Made by a program: the position numbers and the translations under genes. From positions 558,001 to 622,000 of the forward strand of contig NZ_LHPI01000001.1 in NCBI RefSeq assembly GCF_001274785.1: a stretch of DNA of 64,000 nucleotides, in the 5' to 3' direction. The notes below the pieces were generated by a model. It worked only from the letters and a program-made list of their open reading frames with translations. It made no database searches and was not told where the DNA came from. This document shows, one piece after another, positions 7,927 through 15,797 of this stretch (the stretch's first letter is position 1; each line of letters opens with the position of its first letter). The stretch is from Vibrio hepatarius. Its GTDB lineage: Bacteria; Pseudomonadota; Gammaproteobacteria; Enterobacterales; Vibrionaceae.

Positions 7927-8992
7927 ACGACATCACGCTAACAATTCTAATCCATGCTTTGCCAAGCAAATCAAACAAGAAGTTGCTGTTGTCTGAATAA
8001 ACGATTACATCAGCTTGTCCACCCACTCGGCGTAAGCCAAATGCTTCATCATCAGCGAACTTTATCGTCACAGGGAAATACTGAACGTCGCGAAGCCAAC
8101 CAACCTGAGGATTGATATTCGCCAGTTGCCCAAGTTGTTCGCTTTGTCCCCAGTTTACGCCGTAATCGGTTGAGACCACTTCGCCTTTAAACACTCGGCC
8201 TGGTGCAAAATCGAGGGTCATTTCAACTTTGTCTCCAGGGTGGATATGTTCGAGGCTGTTTTCTCTAAAGTAGGCTTCAACCCAGATGTCGTCGATAGAG
8301 AGAAAAGACATAATCGGCTGACCGGCGTTGGCGTAAAACCCTTCTTCTAAGCGGAAATTTGATACGCCTCCGTGAGCCGGTGCGCGCAGAGTCGTGCGTT
8401 CAAGGTTGAGTTGAGCAATCTGCAAGGCTCTAAGCGCGGCTTGCACTTTGGCGTTTTCTTGTCCCGCTTTACCTAACGCTTGTTTAGCTTGGTTTAAATC
8501 GGCTGTTGCTCGTCTGACGTTGGCTTGTGCGCTGGAAAGTTGGCTCTGAGCTTGATCTTTCTCCGCGACTGGGAGTAGGTTTCTCTCTACCAAAGCAAGT
8601 ACGCGATTTGTCTGCTGACGTACGTTATCTAAATTCGCTTGTGCTTCGCTCAAACGTGCTTGAGCAGCGTCTATTGTGGCGGTTTGGGCACCGACTTCTT
8701 GACCCGCCAATTGCAAGTTGTACTGCGCTTTCTCTAGTTGAAGTTGGTAATCCGTTGGGTCAATCTGCAACAACACATCCCCAGGTTGCACTTCTTGGTT
8801 CGGTTGGATGATCACTTGCTTAATTGAACCGCTGACTTGAGGTGTAATCGGTACAACGTAGCTACGGACACGACTTAGCTCAGTGGACGGAATTTTTCTG
8901 TCGCCAATGATATGAAAGAGAAGTGCAAAGACAATTAGGCTAACGAGAACAACGGTTGTTCTCTTGAGGGAAGTTTCGGTGGTGCTCGCCAT
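7916..8992 (-). CDS. HlyD-family membrane fusion (periplasmic adaptor) protein
   Basis: A 358-residue adaptor linking an inner-membrane pump to the outer membrane. It has one N-terminal transmembrane helix (about 13-30). A biotinyl-lipoyl half-motif follows (VSGSIKQVIIQPNQEVQPGD, then LLQIDPTDY). A long alpha-hairpin rich in Ala, Gln and Leu (about 80-200) comes next, then the second lipoyl half (LRAPAHGGVSNFRLEEG) and a beta-barrel. The architecture matches EmrA/AaeA/YibH proteins. It is the first gene of a two-gene operon with the DUF2955 protein. No outer-membrane TolC-like gene is nearby, so a general TolC is probably used. Confidence 0.88.
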   Translation of the reverse strand: MASTTETSLKRTTVVLVSLIVFALLFHIIGDRKIPSTELSRVRSYVVPITPQVSGSIKQVIIQPNQEVQPGDVLLQIDPTDYQLQLEKAQYNLQLAGQEVGAQTATIDAAQARLSEAQANLDNVRQQTNRVLALVERNLLPVAEKDQAQSQLSSAQANVRRATADLNQAKQALGKAGQENAKVQAALRALQIAQLNLERTTLRAPAHGGVSNFRLEEGFYANAGQPIMSFLSIDDIWVEAYFRENSLEHIHPGDKVEMTLDFAPGRVFKGEVVSTDYGVNWGQSEQLGQLANINPQVGWLRDVQYFPVTIKFADDEAFGLRRVGGQADVIVYSDNSNFLFDLLGKAWIRIVSVMSYVR

Positions 8993-9108
8993 AGCTGCGT
9001 TTTTCCAGACAAGATAGATTTAACGCTAGTATAGATGGTGAGAAAAACGCTGTGAATGTACTAGGTCAAGATTATTGAATAATCAAATGGTTGTGAGATA
9101 GAGCTAAC

Positions 9109-9140
9109 AAAATGCCCCAACTTATTTGTCGAGGCATTTT
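9109..9140 (-). terminator. Terminator of the nemA-like gene
   Basis: AAAATGCC (9109-9116) pairs with GGCATTTT (9133-9140). Read on the minus strand the stem ends in TTTT, 26 bp past the stop codon of the old yellow enzyme gene. Confidence 0.65.
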
Positions 9141-9165
9141 AGGTTTAGTTTGTTATATCCAAAGC

Positions 9166-10206
9166 TTAAACAAGCGTGGTTAGCATCTCTTCGCTGTACT
9201 CAACTAATGGCTGTTGATCCTTCACTTTCTGGATGTAATCAGGGTTTGCGATGAATGGTCTACCGATTGCAAGCAAATCAAACTTACCGTCTTGGATTGC
9301 CTGCGCGCCAGTCTCTGCACTAAAGCCGCCAACACCCATGAGAGTTTTACCATAGTGATTACGCATGTACTGTGACGCCGTGCCATCAAGGTGTTCAAAC
9401 ACTTGTGCGTCATCAAAAATGCCTACGTGCAGATAAGCTAAATCACGTGTTTCTAATTCTGCTAACAGATAATCAAACACTTGGCGGTCACGAGCGTCTG
9501 GCTCAATATTAAAATAGCCACCCGGAGATAGACGTAAACCAGTGCGGTCAGCACCAATCACCTCTGAAATCGCATCAACCACTTCTAGTGCAAAACGAGA
9601 CATGTTTTCTGGAGTTTGGCCATATTCGTCATCACGTTGGTTACTGCTGTAGTGAAGGAACTGGTCTACTAAATAGCCGTTCGCGCCATGAATCTCAATG
9701 CCATCAAATCCTGCTTCAATTGCGTTAATCGCTGCTTGTTGAAAGTCAGCAACCAAGCGTTTGATGTCTGATTTTGTCGCAGGGGTCGGCGTAATGTAGT
9801 TGAGATGACGCATACGTGGCACAGTACCTTCTACGCCTAAGGCAGAAGGAGCAAGTACAGAGTCACCACCAAAGAAAGAAGGGTGGGCTACGCGACCTGT
9901 ATGCCAGATCTGAGCAAAGATTTTGCCACCATTTTGATGAACGCGCTCGGTGACTTTACGCCATCCTTGGATTTGTTCAGCGGTATACAGCCCTGGTGTG
10001 TTTGGATAGCCTTGTGCATCAGCGCTGATTTGTGTCGCTTCAGTAATGATCAAACCTGCATCGGCACGACGTCCGTAATATTCGACCATCGCATCAGTTG
10101 GTACAAGGTTTTCATCCGCCATACAGCGTGTCAGTGGCGCCATTGCAACGCGGTTATTAAGCGTGATGGTATCGTTGAGTTTAAAAGGCTGAAATAGATT
10201 TTCCAT
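9166..10206 (-). CDS. nemA: Old yellow enzyme, NADH:flavin oxidoreductase / N-ethylmaleimide reductase type
   Basis: A cytoplasmic FMN enzyme of 346 residues that reduces activated alkenes, nitro compounds and similar electrophiles with NAD(P)H. The start at 10206 (MENLFQPFKL) is preceded by a purine-rich AGAGAGAA; an upstream in-frame ATG at 10296 would run through the operator region. Family motifs are NRVAMAPLTR, QIWHTGR, EIHGANGYLVDQFL (His and Asn of the substrate-binding HxxN motif), SNQRDDEYG and the FMN-phosphate region GVGGFSAETGAQAI. It is divergent from a TetR regulator with three shared palindromes, which fits induction by electrophiles as in E. coli nemRA. The substrate is inferred from the family. 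Confidence 0.88.
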   Translation of the reverse strand: MENLFQPFKLNDTITLNNRVAMAPLTRCMADENLVPTDAMVEYYGRRADAGLIITEATQISADAQGYPNTPGLYTAEQIQGWRKVTERVHQNGGKIFAQIWHTGRVAHPSFFGGDSVLAPSALGVEGTVPRMRHLNYITPTPATKSDIKRLVADFQQAAINAIEAGFDGIEIHGANGYLVDQFLHYSSNQRDDEYGQTPENMSRFALEVVDAISEVIGADRTGLRLSPGGYFNIEPDARDRQVFDYLLAELETRDLAYLHVGIFDDAQVFEHLDGTASQYMRNHYGKTLMGVGGFSAETGAQAIQDGKFDLLAIGRPFIANPDYIQKVKDQQPLVEYSEEMLTTLV

Positions 10207-10228
10207 AATTCTCTCTCGATAAGTTATT

Positions 10229-10297
10229 CTTGAATTCCTATTCAAGTTAGACTTTTTTGAATGTTCATTCAAGTTGTTTTTTGAACAATCATTCAAA
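10229..10297. promoter_or_regulatory. Three tandem TTGAAT palindromes, probable TetR-family operators
   Basis: Three 18-bp inverted repeats share the form TTGAAt-N4-ATTCAA: CTTGAATTCCTATTCAAG (10229-10246), TTTGAATGTTCATTCAAG (10256-10273) and TTTGAACAATCATTCAAA (10280-10297). Their centres are 27 and 24 bp apart. They fill the divergent gap between the flavin reductase and the TetR gene. The third differs by one base in its left arm. Confidence 0.8.
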
Positions 10298-10327
10298 ATT
10301 GTGTAAAATCCTGCTGTTGTTAGTTAT

Positions 10328-10918
10328 GTGAGTGAAACTATGCGAAGTGCGGAATTTGATCGTCAGTATGTACTGAGGTCAGCGATGACAATGTTTGTTG
10401 AAAAAGGTTATGGCAAAACCAGTATGCAAGATCTTAAGCGCGCGACAGGTCTGCATCCGGGTTCCATTTACTGTGCATTTGAGAACAAACGTGGTTTGTT
10501 GATTGCAGCGCTAGAGCAATATCAACTGGATCAAACCGACTGGTTTCACCAAGTATTTGATAAGCATGAGACAGTGTTTGAAGGTCTTAAAGACTATATG
10601 GAACACGTGCTTGAAGAGTGTGAGCGCGAAGAAATCCAAGACTGCTTATTACAAAAAGCGATGAACGAGTTGTCTCGACAAGATGATGAAGTCGAGAGCA
10701 TGATCAGTGACATGCTCAACAACTGGCACCACATGCTGACTGAAAAGATCCAACTGATGTTAGACAAGAATGAAATTGCGCCAAACAGAGACGCACGCCA
10801 ACTGGCAGAGTTTTTGGTTATGGGCATCTATGGCATGAGGACAATGTCTCATACTAACCCTGAACCGGGTGTGTTGCGTAATTTGAGTAACCAACTTATC
10901 GCTTATGTGGCTGGCTAA
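10328..10918 (+). CDS. TetR/AcrR-family transcriptional repressor (NemR/AcuR-like)
   Basis: A 196-residue regulator. The N-terminal helix-turn-helix reads AMTMFVEKGYGKTSMQDL followed by ATGLHPGSIYCAFENKRGL, the standard TetR layout. The C-terminal domain carries LEECEREEIQDCLLQKAMNE, where related regulators have a GCLLGN-like cysteine motif. Cysteines in the HTH/helix-4 region (SIYC) and the ligand domain could sense electrophiles. The GTG at 10328 is used as start; the ATG at 10340 is an alternative. It probably represses itself and the divergent old yellow enzyme through the three palindromes upstream. Confidence 0.85.
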   Translation: MSETMRSAEFDRQYVLRSAMTMFVEKGYGKTSMQDLKRATGLHPGSIYCAFENKRGLLIAALEQYQLDQTDWFHQVFDKHETVFEGLKDYMEHVLEECEREEIQDCLLQKAMNELSRQDDEVESMISDMLNNWHHMLTEKIQLMLDKNEIAPNRDARQLAEFLVMGIYGMRTMSHTNPEPGVLRNLSNQLIAYVAG

Positions 10919-11107
10919 ACCTCTACTGTTCGATAATTTATTCCAATCTTATAAGCATGCAGGTGTATAGCTTTTAATCTTTATGTTTGTCTTTTCAACA
11001 GTACGGTATGTTTATTATCCAGTTGATTGATAAATATGGATTTTTTATTGATCTATCATCCTGATTCGATAAAGTAGGCATCGCTTTTACGGCGTAAGTC
11101 GTGAGAG

Positions 11108-11149
11108 CTCGATACTTCCCCCTATAGGTATCGAGATGGTGTTGCCATC
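11108..11149 (+). other. Two hairpins just upstream of the tRNA pair
   Basis: CTCGATAC (11108-11115) pairs perfectly with GTATCGAG (11128-11135), and GATGG (11135-11139) pairs with CCATC (11145-11149). They end 13 bases before tRNA-Leu, so they would lie in the pre-tRNA leader if transcription starts before them. No standard tRNA or known RNA was recognised here. Confidence 0.4.
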
Positions 11150-11162
11150 GCAGTATTGCGTT

Positions 11163-11249
11163 GCCCTGGTGGTGGAATTGGTAGACACAAGAGATTTAAA
11201 ATCTCTCGACGTTCGCGTTATGCCGGTTCAAGTCCGGCCCGGGGCACCA
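11163..11249 (+). tRNA. tRNA-Leu (anticodon TAA)
   Basis: An 87-nt type II tRNA. The acceptor GCCCTGG pairs with CCGGGGC (one G-U pair). It has a long variable arm, the T-loop GGTTCAAGTCC, and an encoded CCA. The anticodon loop TTTAAAA gives TAA. In E. coli the same anticodon follows a tRNA-Cys in the glyW-cysT-leuZ unit; here Leu precedes Cys. Confidence 0.97.
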
Positions 11250-11266
11250 TCAAAACATGTTTAAGG

Positions 11267-11340
11267 GGCGCGTTGGCAGAGTGGCTATGCAGCGGATTGC
11301 AAATCCGTGGACCTCGGTTCGACTCCGGGACGCGCCTCCA
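11267..11340 (+). tRNA. tRNA-Cys (anticodon GCA)
   Basis: A 74-nt tRNA. The acceptor GGCGCGT pairs with ACGCGCC, followed by TCCA. The anticodon stem-loop GGATTGCAAATCC gives anticodon GCA. The T-arm is CTCGGTTCGACTCCGGG. It lies 17 bases after tRNA-Leu and is probably co-transcribed with it. Confidence 0.97.
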
Positions 11341-11348
11341 TTTTCAGG

Positions 11349-11786
11349 TTAAGCCAAACACGGACTCGTTCTCTTTTCCATCTCTTTCTGCCTCATTGGC
11401 ATTAGGTCAACAGTCTTCATTACGCTTTCCCAGTTGGTTTCTTTTCCCCAGCGAAGTTTCTCAGCCCCATCTTTGCCAATTAAAATCGCAGTGTGTTTTC
11501 CGGGTGTTACGCCATAAATCAGAAACATTTGTCGCAGGTCAAATATCTCTTTGATCCAGCTTGGAGCAGTGTAGCCGTCTTCAGTAATAACTAGAGTGAC
11601 AATGTCACGTTCTTCCAGGTTGCAGTCGTTGATAATGGATTCCAGTAAGAACTGTTTAACGTGTTCGTCATTACTTGGTGCGAAATATATAACACTACGA
11701 TGTGTCCACTGTCCCGAATGAACAGGGTAAGCCAACGAGTAATGTGTGCTGATGACTAGAAGCATCATGCCAAGAAAGTAACGCAT
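11349..11786 (-). CDS. DUF4174 domain secreted protein
   Basis: A 145-residue protein with a signal peptide (about 1-19, ending SLAYP) and one compact domain. The domain runs HRSVIYFAPSND, then DIVTLVITEDGY and GKHTAILIGKDGAEKLRW. This layout, an opening beta strand and a late LIGKDG turn, is that of DUF4174, which resembles a thioredoxin fold without the CXXC pair. It is convergent with the tRNA genes, ending 8 bases after tRNA-Cys. Function is unknown; periplasmic location is inferred. Confidence 0.75.
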   Translation of the reverse strand: MRYFLGMMLLVISTHYSLAYPVHSGQWTHRSVIYFAPSNDEHVKQFLLESIINDCNLEERDIVTLVITEDGYTAPSWIKEIFDLRQMFLIYGVTPGKHTAILIGKDGAEKLRWGKETNWESVMKTVDLMPMRQKEMEKRTSPCLA

Positions 11787-11976
11787 TGTTTGCCTCCAAA
11801 TCCTTAGCGAGTTTGTTTTTAACCTTTATAGTTAAGTGTAGGTGTTTCGATCAGTATTGATAGGATTCTGCCTCAAGGTCTGCTAATCGAAACGGACTTT
11901 ACTTACGTCAAAGTTGTCACTAGGAAAGTTGTTACACTCGGAGTTCTATTGCTGAACTATCGATTACTGTTAAGAA

Positions 11977-12375
11977 ATGAAACACATCCATACTGAAATT
12001 TTAGAAGGCAAGTTGCTGACAGAGCACAAAACCGTGTGTGCAATGATGTATATCTATTGCCGTAGTCACCATGATACTAAGGGGAAGTTGTGCAACGAGT
12101 GCCAAGAGCTGTTGGCTTATGCGGAGACTCGCCTTGACCGTTGTCCGTATGGACAAGAGAAGCCCACATGCAATAAGTGTCCGATTCACTGCTACAAACC
12201 AGAGCCTAAGCAAAACATGAAAGCAGTGATGCGATTTTCTGGACCCAGAATGCTGTTACCGCATCCAATTCTTTCAATAAGACATTTGTTCCTTGAGCGT
12301 AAGCCCGCGCCTGAGATGCCGCCAAAGAATGCAACCAATCGCGCTAAGAGATTGGAGAAAGTGAGCAATAGATAA
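11977..12375 (+). CDS. ygbA: YgbA-like protein (nitrous oxide-stimulated promoter family)
   Basis: A 132-residue cytoplasmic protein with a cysteine-rich core: CAMMYIYCRSHH, CNECQELLAYA, RCPYG, then CNKCPIHCYKP. This pattern, with the closing motif KAVMRFSGPRMLLPHP, identifies the YgbA family. E. coli ygbA is induced by nitric oxide through NsrR and is thought to help nitrosative-stress recovery, possibly through iron-sulfur binding. I see no clear NsrR box upstream. It is a single gene ending in a strong terminator shared with the convergent MFS gene. Confidence 0.88.
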   Translation: MKHIHTEILEGKLLTEHKTVCAMMYIYCRSHHDTKGKLCNECQELLAYAETRLDRCPYGQEKPTCNKCPIHCYKPEPKQNMKAVMRFSGPRMLLPHPILSIRHLFLERKPAPEMPPKNATNRAKRLEKVSNR

Positions 12376-12378
12376 CAA

Positions 12379-12402
12379 AAAGGAGAGCCAAAGCTCTCCT
12401 TT
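12379..12402. terminator. Bidirectional rho-independent terminator
   Basis: A perfect 10-bp stem AAAGGAGAGC / GCTCTCCTTT with loop CAAA, between the convergent ygbA-like and MFS genes. The A and T ends allow use on both strands. Confidence 0.85.
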
Positions 12403-12422
12403 ATTGAACTTAGTGATGGGTG

Positions 12423-13583
12423 TTACTCGCCAGCCACTGCTTGACGTTTCGTCTTTACACTCGCGAGTAACATGTAAATGCATGTCGCAAGTAAGGTCGC
12501 GAATAGGTAACCCATCAAGCCTTGTGAACCTAGCATAAACCAGTCAGCCAAGACAGGACCCGCAACTGAACCGACACTGTAGCTAAATAGCATCACCTGT
12601 GTCGCAGAGACAATGTAGCTTGCGTCTAGCTTGTCGCAACCAAGGTTGATCGCGACAGGGTAAAGGGCAAACACCGCCATACCCAAAACAAATAAGCCAG
12701 CGCCAAGTACGTTCATGTCATTGCTGGTGGTTGTAATTGCAATCGCTGCAACGCCAAGCAAACAATAAATCGCCATTAAGAAAATGCGGCCAAAGTACTT
12801 TGACATGATAGGTACTAAAGGTTGCACTGCCATACCCCCTAGAATGATCAAAGCCATTAAGCTGCCTAGGTTGTCGTTTGAGATACCGCGCTCAGATAGC
12901 TCTAATGGCATCAGACCATAAATCGCACCTAGAGTCAGACCAGATACAACGCAACCAATGATCGCCGCATGGTTAAGCTTAGTGATCTGTTTTAGAGATA
13001 GCGGTGTACTTTGCGCGCTTTCAGGTTGGTCAGATTCACCAAATAGCAACACAGCAATCGCAATTAACAGCACGGTTGAAATTGCGATGAATGGCACACC
13101 ACCAGAAACGCCTAAAATGCCGATACCAAGTTGACCGATTGAGGTACCGCCATAAAGCGCCCCCATGTATAAACCCAAGCGTTTTGCGCGCGCAGATTCA
13201 TCACCGTGTAGCAACCAAGATTCGACAATCACAAACACACCTGCAACAGCAATACCAGCCACAAAGCGAGCTGCTAACCAAACGCTAGACACACTAAACG
13301 CTGGCAACACCATAATGGTTGCAATGAAGCCTGCTAGGCATAGGGCGAACGCATTCTTATGACCGACTCTAGTCACTAGCGGCTCAATGCCAATGGCACC
13401 GACCAATAAGCCAGCGTAAAAAGCACTTGCTAGCCAACTTGCAAGAGAGTTGTCCAAACCGTAGTGCGGCAGCATCAATGGGATTAGGCTCATTAAGTAG
13501 CCTGAAGCCACAGCATATAAAGCTAGCGCTATAACAGGCACAGAAATACGCGCTTTAGGTGCAGGAGCTAGTGTGTTGTCCAA
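12423..13583 (-). CDS. MFS transporter, YcaD-like
   Basis: A 12-helix major facilitator of about 386 residues. There is no ATG near the start. The TTG at 13583 has GAGG eight bases upstream and is preferred; a TTG at 13652 would add 23 residues but has no visible ribosome-binding site. Helices begin at PVIALALYAVASGYLMSLI. The motif RVGHKNAF between helices 2 and 3 corresponds to MFS motif A, and RFVAGIAVAGVFVIVESWL matches the YcaD/UPF0226 group, which has a conserved ESWL in helix 5. The substrate is unknown. It is transcribed alone and convergent with the ygbA-like gene. Confidence 0.82.
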   Translation of the reverse strand: MDNTLAPAPKARISVPVIALALYAVASGYLMSLIPLMLPHYGLDNSLASWLASAFYAGLLVGAIGIEPLVTRVGHKNAFALCLAGFIATIMVLPAFSVSSVWLAARFVAGIAVAGVFVIVESWLLHGDESARAKRLGLYMGALYGGTSIGQLGIGILGVSGGVPFIAISTVLLIAIAVLLFGESDQPESAQSTPLSLKQITKLNHAAIIGCVVSGLTLGAIYGLMPLELSERGISNDNLGSLMALIILGGMAVQPLVPIMSKYFGRIFLMAIYCLLGVAAIAITTTSNDMNVLGAGLFVLGMAVFALYPVAINLGCDKLDASYIVSATQVMLFSYSVGSVAGPVLADWFMLGSQGLMGYLFATLLATCIYMLLASVKTKRQAVAGE

Positions 13584-13955
13584 CGTCTTCGCCTCGATAG
13601 GTTGAAATACACTAAACTCAGTTGGACGGGGTTGTTTTATGGCTAATCGCAAACAACAACGAACGTAACAATATGAGGTATGAATTGCTGCGTTTTGTTG
13701 CGAAATATCTTGGCGTTTCTCCGTGCCTGTTTAAGCGATTTCCTGCTTACCTTAAAACAACTGTGTACTGAATTTAATGCTAAATATGTCTAGGTTATCG
13801 CGGCGAATATGGGGTGAAAAAGAGGTGAGGTAAAACGAAATGTTTTTTTCTTGACGATTAAAATTGTTTATCGTTGTTTATGTGCTAAAAGAGCATAAAA
13901 AAGCCGAAGAATTAGGCTACTTCGGCTTATTAAATTGCAACTTAAAAATGACGTA
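13584..13955. other. Intergenic stretch between trxC and the MFS gene
   Basis: It holds the trxC terminator (13901-13928) and the presumed leader and promoter region of the minus-strand MFS gene, including a possible 23-codon N-terminal extension up to 13652. I see no RNA gene, repeat or further coding region. Confidence 0.5.
13901..13928 (-). terminator. Rho-independent terminator of trxC
   Basis: AAGCCGAAG (13901-13909) pairs with CTTCGGCTT (13920-13928). On the minus strand the stem is followed by a run of T (read from the AAAAAA at 13897-13902). Confidence 0.85.
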
Positions 13956-14390
13956 TTATTTGGTCAAAGCCTGATTTAACCATTGATCAAACTGACCTTT
14001 TGGTAATGCACCATTAATAACATCCACTCTTTTCCCTTGCTTGAATACCATAATGGTTGGAATGCTTCTAATTTGATACTTAGCCGCTATGTTTTGCTGG
14101 GCTTCGGTATCAACTTTTACAAATCGCACGTTTCCTGAACGCTCATTGGAAACATCAGAAAACACGGGAGCAAAACCGACACATGGGTTGCACCAAGGTG
14201 CCCAAAAATCAACTACGACTGGTTGTTCGCTTTGCAAAATAGTGTCGAGGTTTAACTCGGTTCCTTCTACAGGCGCACCGTCCAAAAGTGGGGATTGGCA
14301 TTTGCCGCATTTTGGGCTTTCTGAGACACGTTCAGCAGGGACGCGATTGACACCTGAGCAAGATGGACAGCGAGTGTTGAATGTAGACAT
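13956..14390 (-). CDS. trxC: Thioredoxin 2 (TrxC)
   Basis: A cytoplasmic thiol-disulfide reductase of 144 residues from the start at 14390 (MSTFNTRCPSC); an earlier in-frame ATG at 14438 gives an uncharacteristic leader. The N-terminal zinc-binding module has two CxxC pairs (CPSC and CGKC), the feature that separates TrxC from TrxA. The thioredoxin fold follows, with DFWAPWCNPC as active site and the cis-proline in RSIPTIM. The active-site dipeptide is Asn-Pro rather than the usual Gly-Pro, which may shift the redox potential. It is divergent from the KAS III gene, the same pair as V. cholerae VCA0752/VCA0751 (from memory). Confidence 0.93.
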   Translation of the reverse strand: MSTFNTRCPSCSGVNRVPAERVSESPKCGKCQSPLLDGAPVEGTELNLDTILQSEQPVVVDFWAPWCNPCVGFAPVFSDVSNERSGNVRFVKVDTEAQQNIAAKYQIRSIPTIMVFKQGKRVDVINGALPKGQFDQWLNQALTK

Positions 14391-14521
14391 GACTTTTTCT
14401 CTGCTTTTTGTATTCAAGTGTGATGTCGATATTTTCATTTAGATGACACCACGGATAAAGGGTAGTTATACTCTGTTAGGTCGAGTGACTCAAATAACAA
14501 ATTAGAAGTAAAAGGCTCAGA

Positions 14522-15607
14522 ATGTCCACTTTTTATGCAGAAATTACCGGTTGGGGTAAATGCCTACCACCAGCCACGCTCTCCAATGATGATTTAAGTA
14601 CTTTTCTCGATACTTCAGATGAATGGATTCAATCGCGTACGGGTATCCAGAACCGTCGTATCAGTCATGTAAATACCTCCGATATGGCAACGGTAGCGGC
14701 AAAACACGCAATGGCGTGCGCTGGCATTACTGCAGATGATGTTGATGTGTTAATCGTTGCAACGTGTTCGCCAGACTCCTTGATTCCTAATACGGCGTCT
14801 AAAGTGTCGCAAAACCTCGGTATTAAAGCCGCTGCAGCGTTTGATTTAAATGCTGCCTGTACGGGTTTTGTTTACGGTTTAGAAACGGCGACTCGTTTGA
14901 TTCAATCAGGCAACTACCGTAACGCGATTGTGATCGGTGCAGAACGTCTGTCTTTCTTCATCGACTGGACAAAACGTGACACCGCTGTGTTATTTGGTGA
15001 TGGCTCAGGTGCAGTTGTACTAAGCCGTACTGAGCAACCTGTTGGTCTGCAAAATGCGCAACTTGGTTGTGATTCTGCGGGTCGCGATATTCTAGCCGTG
15101 CCGAAGTTCGGTACGTCCATGGACCGTTTTGCTGCGGATAACGGCTACTGGGATTTTGATTTTGTCGGTAAAGAAATTTTCAAACGTGCGGTGAAAGGCA
15201 TGGGTGCTGCAGCTCAAAATGTATTGGCACGCAGTGAGCTAACGACTGATAAAGTAGATGTGGTTATCCCACACCAAGCGAATATCCGCATTATTCAAAC
15301 TCTGTGTGACTTGTCTGGCATTGAGCAAGAGAAAGCGTTCGTCAATATTCAGAACTACGGTAATACCTCTGCCGCGACAGTACCAATTGCTTTGTGCGAG
15401 TCATTGGAACAAGGTTTTGTAAAACCAGGTGACAACTTATTACTTGCCGCATTCGGTGCAGGTTTAACGTGGGGCGCAGGTCACATCAAATGGGGGGAAC
15501 GTGTCACGCCTATCGCAAAAAGTGACGCTGAACTTCCAGAGTGTGAACAAACCGCACTAGAGCTACTTAATACAGCGATTGAGTTCTGTAAGAGTAAAGC
15601 GCAGTAG
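14522..15607 (+). CDS. 3-oxoacyl-ACP synthase III family enzyme (FabH-like)
   Basis: A KAS III enzyme that condenses an acyl-CoA primer with malonyl-ACP. The catalytic triad is visible: Cys113 in NAACTGF, His251 in PHQANIRII, Asn281 in NYGNTSAA. The product is 361 residues against about 317 for E. coli FabH. Extra residues lie in the insertion around 185-205 and a C-terminal tail of about 40 residues after HIKWGE. It is not in a fab gene cluster, so it is probably a second, specialised FabH. It is divergent from trxC across 131 bp and ends in a clear terminator. The priming substrate is not known. Confidence 0.88.
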   Translation: MSTFYAEITGWGKCLPPATLSNDDLSTFLDTSDEWIQSRTGIQNRRISHVNTSDMATVAAKHAMACAGITADDVDVLIVATCSPDSLIPNTASKVSQNLGIKAAAAFDLNAACTGFVYGLETATRLIQSGNYRNAIVIGAERLSFFIDWTKRDTAVLFGDGSGAVVLSRTEQPVGLQNAQLGCDSAGRDILAVPKFGTSMDRFAADNGYWDFDFVGKEIFKRAVKGMGAAAQNVLARSELTTDKVDVVIPHQANIRIIQTLCDLSGIEQEKAFVNIQNYGNTSAATVPIALCESLEQGFVKPGDNLLLAAFGAGLTWGAGHIKWGERVTPIAKSDAELPECEQTALELLNTAIEFCKSKAQ

Positions 15608-15634
15608 CTGTTGTTTGATTACATATACTAAATA

Positions 15635-15663
15635 AAGCCCCAGCACCTAGTGTTGGGGCTTTT
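15635..15663 (+). terminator. Terminator of the FabH-like gene
   Basis: AAGCCCCAGCA (15635-15645) pairs with TGTTGGGGCTT (15651-15661), with one G-U pair, and is followed by TT and a T-rich stretch. Confidence 0.85.
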
Positions 15664-15797
15664 GGGTTTAGTGGCTGTTTAAGCAAAGTGGAGAGTTTGG
15701 TGTTATTAGGCTAATCTCAATAACGAGTCTTTATATGTGTATTGGTGCATGTTACTACTTACGTGCTTAAGTAAAGTAGGAATAACTTTTACATTGT

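Noticed and set aside
11156..11554. A plus-strand open frame of about 130 codons across the tRNA pair
   Set aside because: It covers tRNA-Leu and tRNA-Cys and then runs antisense to the DUF4174 gene; its codons reflect the tRNA sequences.
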